From positions 92,191,471 to 92,255,470 of the forward strand of contig CM076850.1 of assembly GCA_039519185.1 (NCBI GenBank): DNA of 64,000 bases. The letters are read 5' to 3'. The first letter of the stretch is position 1; each line of letters opens with the position of its first letter. Below the pieces are notes generated by a model, which was not told the DNA's origin, ran no database searches, and was given only the letters and a program-made list of their open reading frames with translations. The translations under genes were made by a program, and so were the position numbers. Shown here piece by piece: positions 1 through 10,377 of this stretch. This stretch comes from Astragalus membranaceus. Taxonomy: Eukaryota; Streptophyta; Magnoliopsida; Fabales; Fabaceae.

Positions 1-461
1 ATAGCAGTATTTAACAGTAAAAATTCAATAAAATACTATTTTTTTTTGGGAAAAATTATATATACTTTGGATTTTGATTGAGTATTGACTATTGAGTATA
101 TTGAGTATATGAAAATGAAGGTTTGGCTGAGATGAGTGGTAGTTGAAGGAATCCCATGGATAAGTTTCTAGACACGTTTCAACTTTCAATAGTATTTAAC
201 ATAACGTTGCGCATTTATACGACATAACGTTGTGCCTAATTCATAGGAAAATTTCTTAAGAATTAATCATACAACAAAGTCTATTTTATTTTTTAATTAA
301 AAGAAATTATATATTAATGAGATTTGCTAGAGTACATAATACATTCACTCATTTTTTATTGGTGTAAGTCTGTAAACCACATTTTCGTGTGTATTTAAGG
401 AACTTTTAGCTATGACCCGTCAGCACTATTTAAAAATTGAGTGGATGTATACTAGTAAATG
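1..461. other. AT-rich intergenic DNA, nothing recognised
   Basis: AT-rich sequence with short homopolymer runs. I see no open frame of useful length, no tRNA-like box and no repeat shared with the rest of the window. It flanks the SINE that begins after position 474. Confidence 0.5.
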
Positions 462-474
462 CTTATTATTATTA

Positions 475-650
475 ACCGAAGAACACTTAAATGAGATGGT
501 AGATGTCTCTTTCAGCTTAACTAAGGTTTTGGGTTCGAATCCAGCCTTGTACATGCAGCAGTGTTAAATCTCTTCAGGGAGAAATTTCCCGCTCAATGAA
601 TTAGTCTCTACCGTTGCGCGCAGACGATATCTGGTTTATACCAAAAAAAC
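475..650 (+). mobile_element. tRNA-derived SINE, interrupted in its A-tail
   Basis: A perfect RNA polymerase III B box (GGTTCGAATCC) lies near 533-543, with a degenerate A-box region near 493-505. The element ends in ACC followed by an A run at 641-650. The 13-bp direct repeat CTTATTATTATTA lies just upstream (462-474) and recurs at 1791-1803, right after a second copy of the A-tail. That pair is best read as the SINE's TSD, now 1.3 kb apart because another element inserted in the tail. SINEs are non-autonomous and use LINE machinery. Family not named. Confidence 0.72.
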
Positions 651-814
651 TACGCTTAAATATCACTTACCCCCCCTGTAAATATCACGATTATCCATTT
701 ATCCCCCTGTAAAAAAAAGTTTTAAAACAAACCTCGCAAATACAATCTGTTTGTAGTTAGGTCCCTGCTGTTAAATTTTGTTAACAACGTTAACTTTAGC
801 TGATGTGGCAGTAC

Positions 815-816
<2 letters not shown>

Positions 817-852
<36 letters not shown>
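817..852. repeat. (CT)n microsatellite, inner end of left TIR
   Basis: About 36 bp of uninterrupted CT, continuous with the left terminal inverted repeat and complementary to the GA tracts of the same element. Confidence 0.95.
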
Positions 853-854
<2 letters not shown>

Positions 855-961
855 AATCTCATGTTTTGCCATCACTCTCCTCTGAACTCTCACCTTTCTT
901 CCAGTGACTCCATTCCCAACCCCCACCTTTCTTCTTCCCCCAATTTTTTTTTCATCAGAAC

Positions 962-1005
962 GAGAGAGAGAGAGAGAGAGAGAGAGCGAAACAGTACATG
1001 AGATT

Positions 1006-1058
<53 letters not shown>

Positions 1059-1064
1059 GAGAGA
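962..1064. repeat. (GA)n microsatellites with nested hairpin arm
   Basis: Two GA tracts (962-986 and about 1008-1064) flank CAGTACATGAGATTGAAG. The reverse complement of its core follows the CT tract at about 850-867, so 817-1064 can fold as an inner hairpin inside the outer TIR pair. Confidence 0.85.
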
Positions 1065-1529
1065 CAGAACAAGAGAAATCCAAATCCCTAAAATCCAGAT
1101 GATGTTGAATCGTTTGGTTTTCTGGGTATGATGCTGAAATCGTTGGATTGCTGATGGTGTTGAATAGAAATCATAGGGTTGCTGATGTTGTTGTCTGAGT
1201 ATGTGTGTGATGAGGAAGAGAGGGATTTTGTTAGGTTTCACTTTTGTTTTTTCTCCTCTGTTGTGGTTTGAGTACGAGCTTCACTTCGCTTTCAGAAGAC
1301 GAGAACGAGAGAACGATTTTAAGAGAGGGGTTTTGAGTTTGTGTGTGGGTTGGTGATGGTGGTTCTGGAGAAGACGAGGACCAGAGAGGGATTTTGAGTG
1401 AGTGTGGGTTGGGGATGATGGTGGTCCTGATTGCTACTCCTATGGTGGTTGCTGTGATTTGGAGAGAGGGGTCTTGAGAGAGGCGATGGTGGTCCTGATT
1501 GCTACGCAAGAAGAAGAGAAGAGGTTGAT

Positions 1530-1533
<4 letters not shown>

Positions 1534-1609
<76 letters not shown>
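1534..1609. repeat. (GA)n microsatellite, inner end of right TIR
   Basis: About 76 bp of GA repeat directly inside the right terminal inverted repeat, mirroring the (CT)n at 817-852. Confidence 0.95.
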
Positions 1610-1611
<2 letters not shown>

Positions 1612-1885
1612 GTACTGCCACGTGTACTGCCACATCAGCTAAAGTTAACGCTGTTAACAAAATTTAACAGCAAGGACCTAACTGCAAACAGATTTTATTT
1701 GCGAGGTTTGTTTTAAAACTTTTTTTTGCAGGGGGGTAAATGGATAATCGTGATATTTGCAGGGGGGTAAGTGATATTTAAGCCAAAAAACTTATTATTA
1801 TTATTTGCACTTATTTTATTGGTGTGCGTCTATACTTGTAATATTCATCTACCATAATCTATTAACAAATACAAAATTCTATATC

Positions 1886-1990
1886 CCAAGTAGGTAGTTC
1901 AGTTGGCGAGCTAAGAGATACCGAAGAAGTGCACCAAATGAGTGCAAGAATGAGGTCTCAGGGTTCAAACTCAAAATTTTAGACATATTT
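1886..1990 (+). mobile_element. tRNA-derived SINE, family shared with 49057-49170
   Basis: TAGTTCAGTTGG (about 1896-1907) fits the polymerase III A-box consensus, and GGGTTCAAACTC (about 1964-1975) approximates a B box about 60 bp downstream. The stretch around AGTGCACCAAATGAGTG matches the SINE copy at 49.1 kb closely. The 3' boundary is unclear because similarity stops soon after the B box; no TSD was found. Confidence 0.62.
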
Positions 1991-2386
1991 AGTGAATTAG
2001 TATTATTTTGGTAAAATAAAACTCGGCAGGAAGACTTGTCGAGTTGGCAGACTCAGCGAATCAAGTTATGGGATGGCGAGTTGAGGAGCACCAACTTGCG
2101 GCACTATATATTGGCGGATTGGGCTGCTCGATGTGTCTAACCAATTTTACCACCCTTTACTTTTTGTATTGGTTATACATAAAATGAGCGTAAAATCTAA
2201 CTTCTGAGTTTTGACTGTACCATGTTATTTTATCATCTGTATATTATTATTATTATTATTAACTTTTTAAATTGATTTTTAATCTATTATAGGTTTATTT
2301 AGTTTAGCCAGCAAAACTAGAGGTAGATACAAGGAAATTTTTAAAATTAAAAGTTTTATGTGAAAATAATAGCTATGTTCAATGTG
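1991..2386. other. Intergenic DNA, nothing recognised
   Basis: AT-rich sequence with a short ATT repeat near 2243-2260. No coding or structural feature was identified. It is the left flank of the outer copia element. Confidence 0.5.
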
Positions 2387-2391
2387 TGAAA

Positions 2392-2606
2392 TGATAGATT
2401 GTAACAGAATGCTAACAGAATAGTTTGAACTTAATTGTAAATCTTTCATTATTGAATAATGGGAACTATAGCAGTATATATACAATGGTGGTGCAGCTGA
2501 CTAGTCAATGCTGAGTCAGCTGCTGATGTGGCAGTCTTCTAACTGACTTTGTTACACATTAACAAACTGTATTATATACACTTTACTCTACTCTATATCT
2601 CCATTA
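2392..2606 (-). repeat. 3' LTR of outer copia
   Basis: 215 bp matching 19819-20042. On the minus strand the polypurine tract GAAGGGGGAG (2607-2616) abuts it directly, which fixes the inner edge. The end is TA rather than canonical TG, and both the TSD and the tract adjacency support that boundary. Confidence 0.88.
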
Positions 2607-3512
2607 CTCCCCCTTCAAACTCAAAGTTGGTTGATGAGAGTTAACCACTTTGAGTTTGAAACGTTGTTCAGTGAAAGCAGTATCTGGGAGAGGTTTGGTC
2701 AAGGCATTTGCTAGTTGGAAAGAGCCAGGAACATGCTGAATGACTAATTTCTTGGCAGCAACTTTCTCTCGAACAAAATGGATATCTAGCTCCAAGTGTT
2801 TGGTCCTTGCATGAATGATGGGATTGTGAGAAAGCATGACAGCACTAAGATTGTCACATAGGAGAATAGGAGGCTGTGTTATGATGTGAAGTTCTCCAAG
2901 AAGGGTTTGTACCCACAGTAAGTCAGCAGTGGCATTGGCCATACTGCGATACTCTGCTTCTGCACTAGAGCGAGCTACCAATGTCTGCTTTTTAGAGCTC
3001 CGAAAGACCAAATCAGGACCAAAGAATAAGCATGAACCAGATGTAGAACGACTATCATCTTGGTCACTGGCCCAGTCAGAATCTGAGTACACACGCATGG
3101 AGAATAAAGTGTCTCTGCTTGCTGGCTGAAGAAGCAAACCATAGTTAATTGTACTACAAAGGTACCTCAGAATGCGTTTCACAGCTTTCCAATGAGTTTC
3201 CAGAGGCTGAGAGAGGAATTGGCATACTTTATTCACACTATAAGAGAGCTCAGGTCTGGTCAAGGTGATATACTGCAGGACACCAACCAAAGATCTGTAT
3301 TGAGAAGGATCAGGCAATGTGTCAGTACCATGTCTGCTCAGCTTTACATTAGCAACCATAGGTGTAGTCATAGAGCTACAACAGAGCATGTTAGCACGTT
3401 GAAGAAGATCCTGGATGTATCTAGATTGAGTGAGAATAGCAGAACCACTAGGTAGATATTTAACCTCAAGACCCAGAAAATATTCAGGCTTTCCAAAGAT
3501 GTTTAAGTGCAA
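2604..3512 (-). pseudogene. Outer copia: RT C-terminal part and RNase H
   Basis: An open segment of about 300 residues covers the end of reverse transcriptase and the copia RNase H. Motifs seen include YSDSDWASD, AEAEYRSMA, CDNLSAV and the RTKHLELDIHFVRE block. It is out of frame with the upstream RT segment; the two overlap at 3484-3512, where a short indel breaks the ALKHL/NIFGKPEYFLGL junction. RNase H would remove the RNA template during reverse transcription. A stop codon ends the frame near the 3' LTR. Confidence 0.88.
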
Positions 3513-4116
3513 AATGATCCTGCAGTTTCTGAATCAGTTTGTGCACCAGAGTGGAGGAGGATCCAGTGATTAAAATATCATCCACATAGACCAAAGCAAA
3601 CAATTGAACACCAGAGACATTATATATGAACAGAGAGTGGTCACATTGGCTGTGTTTGAAGCCAAATTGCAGCAGAGCAGCATGGAGAGTATCATACCAG
3701 GCACGAGGCGCCTGTTTCAGGCCATACAGTGAGCGATGTAACTTGCAAACTAGTGAGGGATCATTGGAAATGAAACCAGGTGGCTGATCCATATAAATGT
3801 CTTCAGTCAAATGCCCATTGATGAAGGCATTATTAATGTCAATTTTTTGAATGTCCCACTTGTAAGTGAGAGCAAGAGTTAAGACAATTTTGATTATTGT
3901 TGGTTTGATAACTGGTGAAAAAGTCTCACCAAAGTCTTGCCCAGGGAGTTGATTGTAGCCTTTTGCTACTAAGCGAGCCTTGTACTTGTTGATTGACCCA
4001 TTAGGATTCTCTTTTACCCTGAAAACCCATTTACATCCAATAGATTTTCTATTTGGTGACAGGGTGGTAAGAGACCATGTTTTGTTCTTCATGAGAGCTT
4101 CATATTCACACTTCAT
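3484..4116 (-). pseudogene. Outer copia: reverse transcriptase core
   Basis: It carries copia RT motifs in order: CKWVFRVKENPNGSINKYKARLVAKG (near 3960-4040), an IDINNAF block, SLYGLKQAPRAWY and the catalytic YVDDIL. These would polymerise cDNA in virus-like particles. An in-frame stop at 4117-4125 separates it from the linker upstream, and a frameshift at its 3' end separates it from RNase H. It is not functional as found. Confidence 0.9.
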
Positions 4117-4125
4117 AGCTGCTAG

Positions 4126-5466
4126 CTAATGTGACTGAGAGAGAGCCTGTTTCACAAAAGTAAGTGCAACATGGGCAACAAATAGGCGAGGTTTGAGGCT
4201 TCCTGTTTTGGATCTAGTGGTCATAGGATGTGTATTTGTGATGGGAGGTGGAATGGGTTTAGTGGTAGGCACATGAGGGACAGTTGGGGATTCTGTGGAA
4301 TTGAGAGCCTGTGAGCGTACTAGAGAAGGGTCAAGTTGAGTATTGGGAGTAGGAGGATGGTCTAGGGCAGAGGTGGCTTGTGGGACAGTGGTTGGAGGTG
4401 GTGATGGAGAGGTATTGAGTGATTGTGAGGCTAGTGTAGTGGGCAAGGGCAGAGCTGGTGTTGTAATGGTGTCAGGGGTGGTGGGAGAAGGTTCAGGGAA
4501 CATAGTGAGGTATGGAAATGAGTTTTCATGGAAGATAACATCTTTGGAGATGTATATGCGACCATTGGCACTTAGACACTTGAAACCTTTGTGGTGAGGA
4601 GAGGGATCAAGGTTAATACACTATTGACTATGGAATTGAAGCTTGTGTTTTTAGTAAGGTGTTAAGAGAGGGAAACATGTGCAACCAAATGACCTAAGAG
4701 ATGTGTAGTCAGGAGTTTTATTATATAAGGCTTGAAACGGAGAGATATAGGAGGGAAGAGCAGAAGTAGGCAATCTGTTTATGAGGTGTACAGCTGAGAT
4801 AAAACTATGGACCCAGTAAGAGATGGGCATAGAGGCATGAAAGAGAAGAGTCAAGCCCATCTCAGCAATTTGCCTATGTTTTCTCTCAACTGTCTCATTT
4901 TGGTGAGAAGTATAGGGACAGGTGAATCTGTGAGTGATGCCTAAGGCTGTGAGAATTGGTGTAAAGGGTTTGAACTCTCCCCCTGAATCAGATTGAAGAG
5001 ATTTGAGGGTGGTAGAAAATTGGGTTTGAATAAGTTTGTGAAATTGGCGAAAAGCATGAATGGCATCAGATTTTCTTTTGAGCAGATAAAACCAAGTGAA
5101 TTTGGTGCAGACATCAACAAATGCTATATAATAAGAGTAACCACTACTAGATGGAGAGGGTGAAGGCCCCCATAAATCAGTGTGTACAAGTTCAAAGGGT
5201 GTGTGATATTGTGTAGTGGAAGGTGGAGAATGAATGCGATGTGACTTTCCAATGGAACAAAATTTGCACAATTCAAACATTTTATATGATGCCACAGATT
5301 GGTTACACATATTCAAAACAGTTTTAATAGATCTGCTATTAGCATGCCCTAGTCTATGGTGCCAAACATGAAAATTATTAGTATTACTATGAGTAGAGGT
5401 AGTAGGGGATACACTAGAGGCAGTAACAGAGGTAGGAGCAGAGACAGTGGCTGCTAATGCATTTGG
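4126..5466 (-). pseudogene. Outer copia: integrase and integrase-RT linker
   Basis: Reading on from the stop at 5467, the frame shows the integrase zinc-binding motif (HHRLGH, then CKFCSIGKSHR), the catalytic core (HTDLWGP; SDSGGEF; QNETVERKHRQ) and a proline/threonine-rich linker at 4126-4503. The same frame is used throughout but is broken by stops near 4650 and 4620. The product would have joined cDNA to host DNA. TVERKHR retains the catalytic glutamate region. Confidence 0.85.
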
Positions 5467-6276
5467 CTAGACCACAGGTGCAAGGGTGGGCAGAAAGAAG
5501 AGACCATCAGCTCCCCTTGAGCCTTGAAATAGAACTTGTTCAGAGACCTGGCATTTGACAAGACAAATTTGTGAATCAAACTCAAAGAATACATTATTGT
5601 CAGCACAAAATTGGCCTACTGAGATAAGATAACGAGTGATGGAAGGTACAACTATAACGTGCTTAAGTGTGAAGTGTTTGGTGGGATTGTGTGTGTAGTA
5701 TAAGTTAAGAGTGCCAGTGCATTGGATGGGAAGGCCTTGGCTATTGCCCATGTGCACCTTCTGTGATCCTGTATATGTTTGACAGTGATGCAATAACTTT
5801 GAATCATTAATGAAATTATGAGATGCACAAGTAGTATAATAACCTCGAGGAGTTATCTCCTGAGGGACTGTGAAAAGCTCAGCTGTAGATGGATCAAAGG
5901 AAGTATATGCTGCAAGCACCTGAGGATTAGTTGTGCCTGAGGTAGAGGCTCCATTAGTGTCCTGTGCCTGTCGCAAAGTAGAAGGTTGAGCAGTAACAGA
6001 ATTCGCAGAAGGAGCAGCTGGTGGTGTGTAATTCTCATCAAACCTATACCAACAATCTAGAGCAGTGTGTCCAAGACGGTTGCACACTTGACATTGAGGC
6101 CTATTAGAGGTGTTCCGTGCATGACCACGACCACGGCCACGCGCATAGCGCCCACGACCACGGTAATGACCTGTGCCTTGGTAGCCAGAGTGATTGGCGC
6201 CACGACCAGCACCTGTGTGAGTATTGTTCTGCGAATTTACATGGACAAGATTTGCAGAGATAGCCGGAGTAGCCAA
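5467..6276 (-). pseudogene. Outer copia: Gag zinc knuckle and damaged protease
   Basis: A CCHC knuckle (CQVCNRLGHTALDC) follows a glycine/arginine-rich basic stretch. The protease region has TTCASHNF where copia proteases normally have DSGASHH, so the catalytic aspartate is lost. The frame differs from the N-terminal gag segment, implying a frameshift between 6276 and 6336, and it ends in a TAG at 5467. Gag packages the RNA and protease would cleave the polyprotein. Confidence 0.85.
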
Positions 6277-6335
6277 TTCTTGGCGAAACTTATCTAATTG
6301 AGCCTCTTATACCAGCAGCATGGATTCCAAATCAG

Positions 6336-6947
6336 TTAATCGATTGAATCAAGTTTTGTAAACACAATCATAACAAAAGAGTTATAGCCTTCAAGCAAAC
6401 CATCAAGCACTATGTCTACAAGATCCTGATCAGAGACCGTATCTCCAATTGCAGTAAGAGAATTAGCTAGGGCACGAATTCGAGCCAGAAATTCAGTAAT
6501 ACTATGATTACCTTTCTTCGTCGTCTTCAATTCAGCACGAAGTTGACGCATCTTTACCTTCAGATGATCGTAGAAGTGCTTGTGAATCGTATCCCAAACT
6601 TGATGAGCATGACGACAGTTGAGCACATGAGGAAGCACAGAGTCAGAGAATGTAGAGAGAAGCCATGTGTATAATGCTTGGTCTTGCACGAACTAGCGAT
6701 CGTAGGTTGACTCGAATTGTTGTGGAACCGTCGGATTGACAAGGAGGCGATGAAGCTTGTTCGTCACAATAACTCCTTCCACTTGTTGATTCCAGATCAG
6801 GATGTTCTTGTCGTCAAGCTTAATAGAGAGCTTGGGACCCGTGACGAAGTTTGAAGTGTTGGCGGCGGCAGAATTGAAAATCGACGGTGTTTGCGAGGAA
6901 ATAGGAGTCACCGCTGGTGACTGCTCAGGCGTAGGTGTCTCCTCCAT
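6336..6947 (-). pseudogene. Outer copia: N-terminal Gag
   Basis: The frame starts MEETPTPEQS at 6947 and shows the plant copia Gag signature KLDDKNILIWNQQVEGV, then (after an in-frame stop at 6690-6692) QALYTWLLSTFSD and a QLRAELKTTKKG block. The start codon lies only 13 bp from the TSD of the plus-strand copia, so that insertion cut gag off from its promoter LTR. Confidence 0.86.
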
Positions 6948-6964
6948 GGAAGATGGAACATGAA

Positions 6965-7657
6965 TGTTGCCTATGTGGCACTTTGAGTGGTTTGCCTCAT
7001 CCTATGGAGATCCTACGTGGCAGTGGCTTCCTCCACACCAGCACACCAGATTCTGTTGGAAGAGTAACAGTTTCTGTTGAGAAACTGTTACAGGCGCCAA
7101 GGGCGCCAAAGTCTGTTGCCTTGCAGTTGCTGATTCTGTTATGGGCGCCAAGGGCGCCTAACTGATTTGGCTGGCTTGCATAAATAGGAGCCTTTAAGTG
7201 ATCATTAGGTACAGAGATAGATAGAGAAAACAGAAACTAAGGGGTGTGGAGAGAATCATTGGGAACCACTGGGAATTGGGAGTGAGGGGGAAACACTTTG
7301 GGAAGAACAAAGCTTGTAATCACCATTGTAACTTCAATTCATGAATAAGAGTATGGACTGCAGCAGATTGCTCAGCCTCCAGATGTAGGTATCAGCAATG
7401 ATACTGAACTGGGTCACCAAATTCTCTCTTGTCATTTTTCTCTATGCTTTCTTGTCAATCAGTTTTGTGATCTACTGTTTTAATTCTGTGTGTGTGTGCA
7501 TTCATTAAATCAGTAACTGTTCTTGACCTTATTCTTCATCATCATCTTGTGCATTGGTTGTTCTTGAGAACATCTTGTGACTCATATCAACAAGGTCACT
7601 GTTTCATTGGCTGCTGTCACAGTATATTCAGCAACAGCAGCATATCTGATCCTAACA
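6965..7657 (+). repeat. 5' LTR of middle copia
   Basis: 693 bp, TGTTGCC...CCTAACA. It contains two GGCGCCAAGGGCGCC dyads and a TATA-like box (7180-7186). Matches 19044-19736 at constant offset 12079. Confidence 0.96.
7180..7186 (+). promoter_or_regulatory. Candidate TATA box of middle copia LTR
   Basis: ATAAATA in GCATAAATAGGAGCC, about 215 bp into the LTR and downstream of the GGCGCC dyads; an identical copy lies at 19259-19265. Position fits a U3 promoter, but the start site is inferred. Confidence 0.5.
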
Positions 7658-7659
7658 AC

Positions 7660-7671
7660 TGGTATCAGAGC
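7660..7671 (+). promoter_or_regulatory. Primer-binding site of middle copia (initiator tRNA-Met)
   Basis: TGGTATCAGAGC two bases after the LTR, the standard plant complement to the 3' end of initiator tRNA-Met, where minus-strand cDNA starts. Confidence 0.92.
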
Positions 7672-7703
7672 ATCGGGTTGGAAGGTGAAATAGATGGATA
7701 TGG

Positions 7704-8951
7704 TGATCAGCGGTCGTACGCGGGTCAAAATATTTGAAAAGGATTAAGAATGTAGTACAAGGTGAGAAACCTTGGTCGTCTCACAAGGATCTCTAATACT
7801 AAGATTTCCAGAATCAGGAACAAAATTAACAATAAAATAGGGGGGGTTTGTTTATGAAGAAAACGATTTCTGTTTGAGGTGTTTAACAATCTTAAAGTGA
7901 CAATCGATTCACCGGTTTCCGGCTACGCGTCTCGGATTTATCATTGGTTCCAAATATTCGTGCAAGACTCGTTCAAGGTTTCAGTTCTTGATTGATAATA
8001 AACTAATCAAGCAAGCGTCAATTAGTTTAAACGAATTCGCACCGTTTTAAAGCAAGCGTCAAAACAACGTGTTCAATCAATCATGATGGTGAACAAGCGC
8101 CACTAAACACAATTAATATCATAACTAAATTCAATCAATCCTCTATCAATTCCTACTCGAATTAAATAAAACAAGCGATTAAATAACCCGAATAGTTAAG
8201 AGTTGCGAAAAACAGATTCACATATAAACAAGCGTCATATATAAACGATTCGCGTATTGCAAATAAGCGTAATCTGGGTAATTAAGCATCACACAAAGAC
8301 GAAAATTTGCAAACAAAGAATTCAAATGTGGAATTGATAGAGAAGAAAGAACTGAAAACTAAAAACGAAATAAACGAATTAACATTAGACACCGAACCTC
8401 AAAATCCGCAGACGAGAGCCTTTCACCGATGAATCAACTTAGGAATTTAGGCTTCCATGGAGGCTAGAGCACAAAAGTTTTTGTAAAGTATATGATAATG
8501 CGTAAGATAGAAAAAACGGCTGCTGACCAGCCAAATCTATAAGACTAAAACGAAATACCTAATCACTAAATGGGCTATTGGATAAAAGCCCGTTAACAAA
8601 TTAATATTCGGTCCAAAACCCGTTTTACACAGTACTGCTTCGGTAATTCGCAGTTTTCACCTTCAATACTTCAGAACTGGGTTTCGAGCTCAACATAAGA
8701 ATTGTAGCTCTGTTGCTTAGCTTTCCAACGCATGCTCGCACGCCTCAATCGGATAACCACAGACAAAGTTATGACCTTCAGAGAAGATAGGGGTCAATAT
8801 GCAATAAAACAAGAATTAATCGTGAAATTACTATATTGCTCAAATAAGACCCAAAATCTAGAAACGCGCTAAGACTTAAATATTAGACACAGAACACAAT
8901 CAAAAATACCAAGTGCAAAGCTATAAAGAGTGCATTAAAATGCACTGATCA
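7704..8951 (-). repeat. 3' LTR of inner Athila-like element
   Basis: 1248 bp with palindromic TGATCA at both ends, matching 13611-14858. It starts at the inner edge of TSD TATGG. Confidence 0.96.
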
Positions 8952-8969
8952 AATTCCCCCACACTTAAG
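8952..8969 (-). promoter_or_regulatory. Polypurine tract of inner Athila-like element
   Basis: On the minus strand, GTGTGGGGGAATT sits directly against the 3' LTR, where plus-strand DNA synthesis would be primed. Confidence 0.8.
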
Positions 8970-10377
8970 CTTTTGCACTCCGGGCAAAACACACAAAACA
9001 AGACACGAAAACAGTGCATGAGTTTCCAATGAACCCAAAGAATGCAAAGTCATAAGAGAAATACTTTTCCTAGGCTTCAAGGAGAACGACAATCAAAGAC
9101 TGCACTTAATTACAATCAAGGCAAACAAGATGATAGAGCACTAGAGAGTGAATCATAAGTGATGAGTCCTCACAGGATATGTATAAGTAATGCTCTCAAT
9201 CACTCAAGTGTCTAGGCTTGTGTTTACTCTCATATATATAATAAGCACATCAATGAAAGTTAGCACTACCATATGCTTGACAAGCTTCTGACATCCACAC
9301 TTAAGAACACATGCACATAAGATCAAAAGGTCTTTATAAGGGTTGTAATGGGGCCAAGGTCAAGGTGGGATAATCCTAAGGGGGAACTAAACTAAAAAGA
9401 ATCAAAGAGGATAAAGAAGCAATGAAAATCAATTGTAAAGTGAGCATGAGAGGGTCCAACTTCAACAAAGTATGATGAATTTCTCTATTTTGATATACTT
9501 CTCCACATAACTCTCTCTACACACTTTCATTCTTCTTGAAACAAAAATTAAAAGAAATACACACACTTTTTTTTTTCCATTCTTTTTTTTTCTTCTCTTT
9601 TTTTTCTTTTTGGGGAATATTTTTCTATACAAATGTACTTGCCAAACTTTCTATTGAGAACCCAAGAACAAACCCAAGTGAGAACCACAATTGCACAATT
9701 TGGACACCCCCACACTTATGGATTTAACAATTCTCAATTCAAAGCTCCTTCACCCTTTAAGATTGGGTAATAACATTGTTTTTCACTTTTGGGCTTGTAA
9801 TGAGCTATAAAACAAAGAATGGGATAAAAAGGCTCAAAGGGGCTTACACAAAGGGATAAATTTAGGGTAGGCTTATTTGGCTAGTGGCTAAAAAAACAGA
9901 ATTGCCTAGATCATTTCAAACATGCATGTGAACAAGTGTTTCAACAAGAATCAAGTCAAGTTCTAGAGTAACTAACAAACATGAGTGAGTCACACACAAG
10001 AAAGGAGAGAATGACAAAATGTAGTCCATCTAATAAAAGGCTTAATTCTCACCAGGGACACTGACTATCACAGATGATGCAAAATTTAGTGCTCACATCG
10101 AACTTATTATACCAAGAGCAACAAAGAATCAATCAAGTCATGTCAAAACACCTATGGTCCTAGAATAGTAAAATCACTCACAACTTGTACAAACCAATAA
10201 CTCATGGAAAAACATGCTAAAATAACAATTTTTTGTTTTTTTTTCTTTGAAGGAATACTGGAAAAAAAACTTACAAACTACTAAGCTACTAAAAGACACC
10301 CCCCACACTTAAATCAGACATTGTCCTCAATGAAAACAACAAACATAAAATAAGAGTAAGGAGGAGGGACTCCCTGG
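8970..10377 (-). other. 3' non-coding region of inner Athila-like element
   Basis: 1.4 kb between the ORF stop and the polypurine tract. No frame encodes an envelope-like protein. It has T-rich runs near 9566-9612 and 10230-10250 and a block (9341-9370, GGTTGTAATGGGG...) also present in the Athila-like element at 32072-32101. A conserved RNA or packaging role is possible but unproven. Confidence 0.6.

Larger units (their letters stand above)
651..1782. mobile_element. Non-coding long-TIR DNA transposon (Mutator-like, probable)
   Basis: About 165-175 bp at the left (about 654-820) is repeated in inverted orientation at the right (about 1610-1782). Shared blocks include CTTAAATATCACTTACCCCC, TAAATTTTGTTAACA and the stretch ending GCAGTACAC. 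The flanks carry CCAAAAAAAC (641-650) and CCAAAAAAC (1783-1791), a 9-10 bp near-identical duplication as expected for Mutator-like elements. No transposase is encoded; the interior is mostly GA/CT tracts and G-rich DNA. Ends are uncertain by about 4 bp. Open frames here are translations of dinucleotide repeats and are not genes. Confidence 0.72.

Noticed and set aside
500..560. Possible true tRNA gene (perfect B box)
   Set aside because: No cloverleaf: acceptor and anticodon stems do not pair, A box is degenerate, and an A-tail with TSD marks it as a SINE.
771..1716. Several ORFs of 60-156 codons rich in Ser-Leu or Arg-Glu
   Set aside because: They are translations of CT/GA microsatellites in both directions within a non-coding TIR element.
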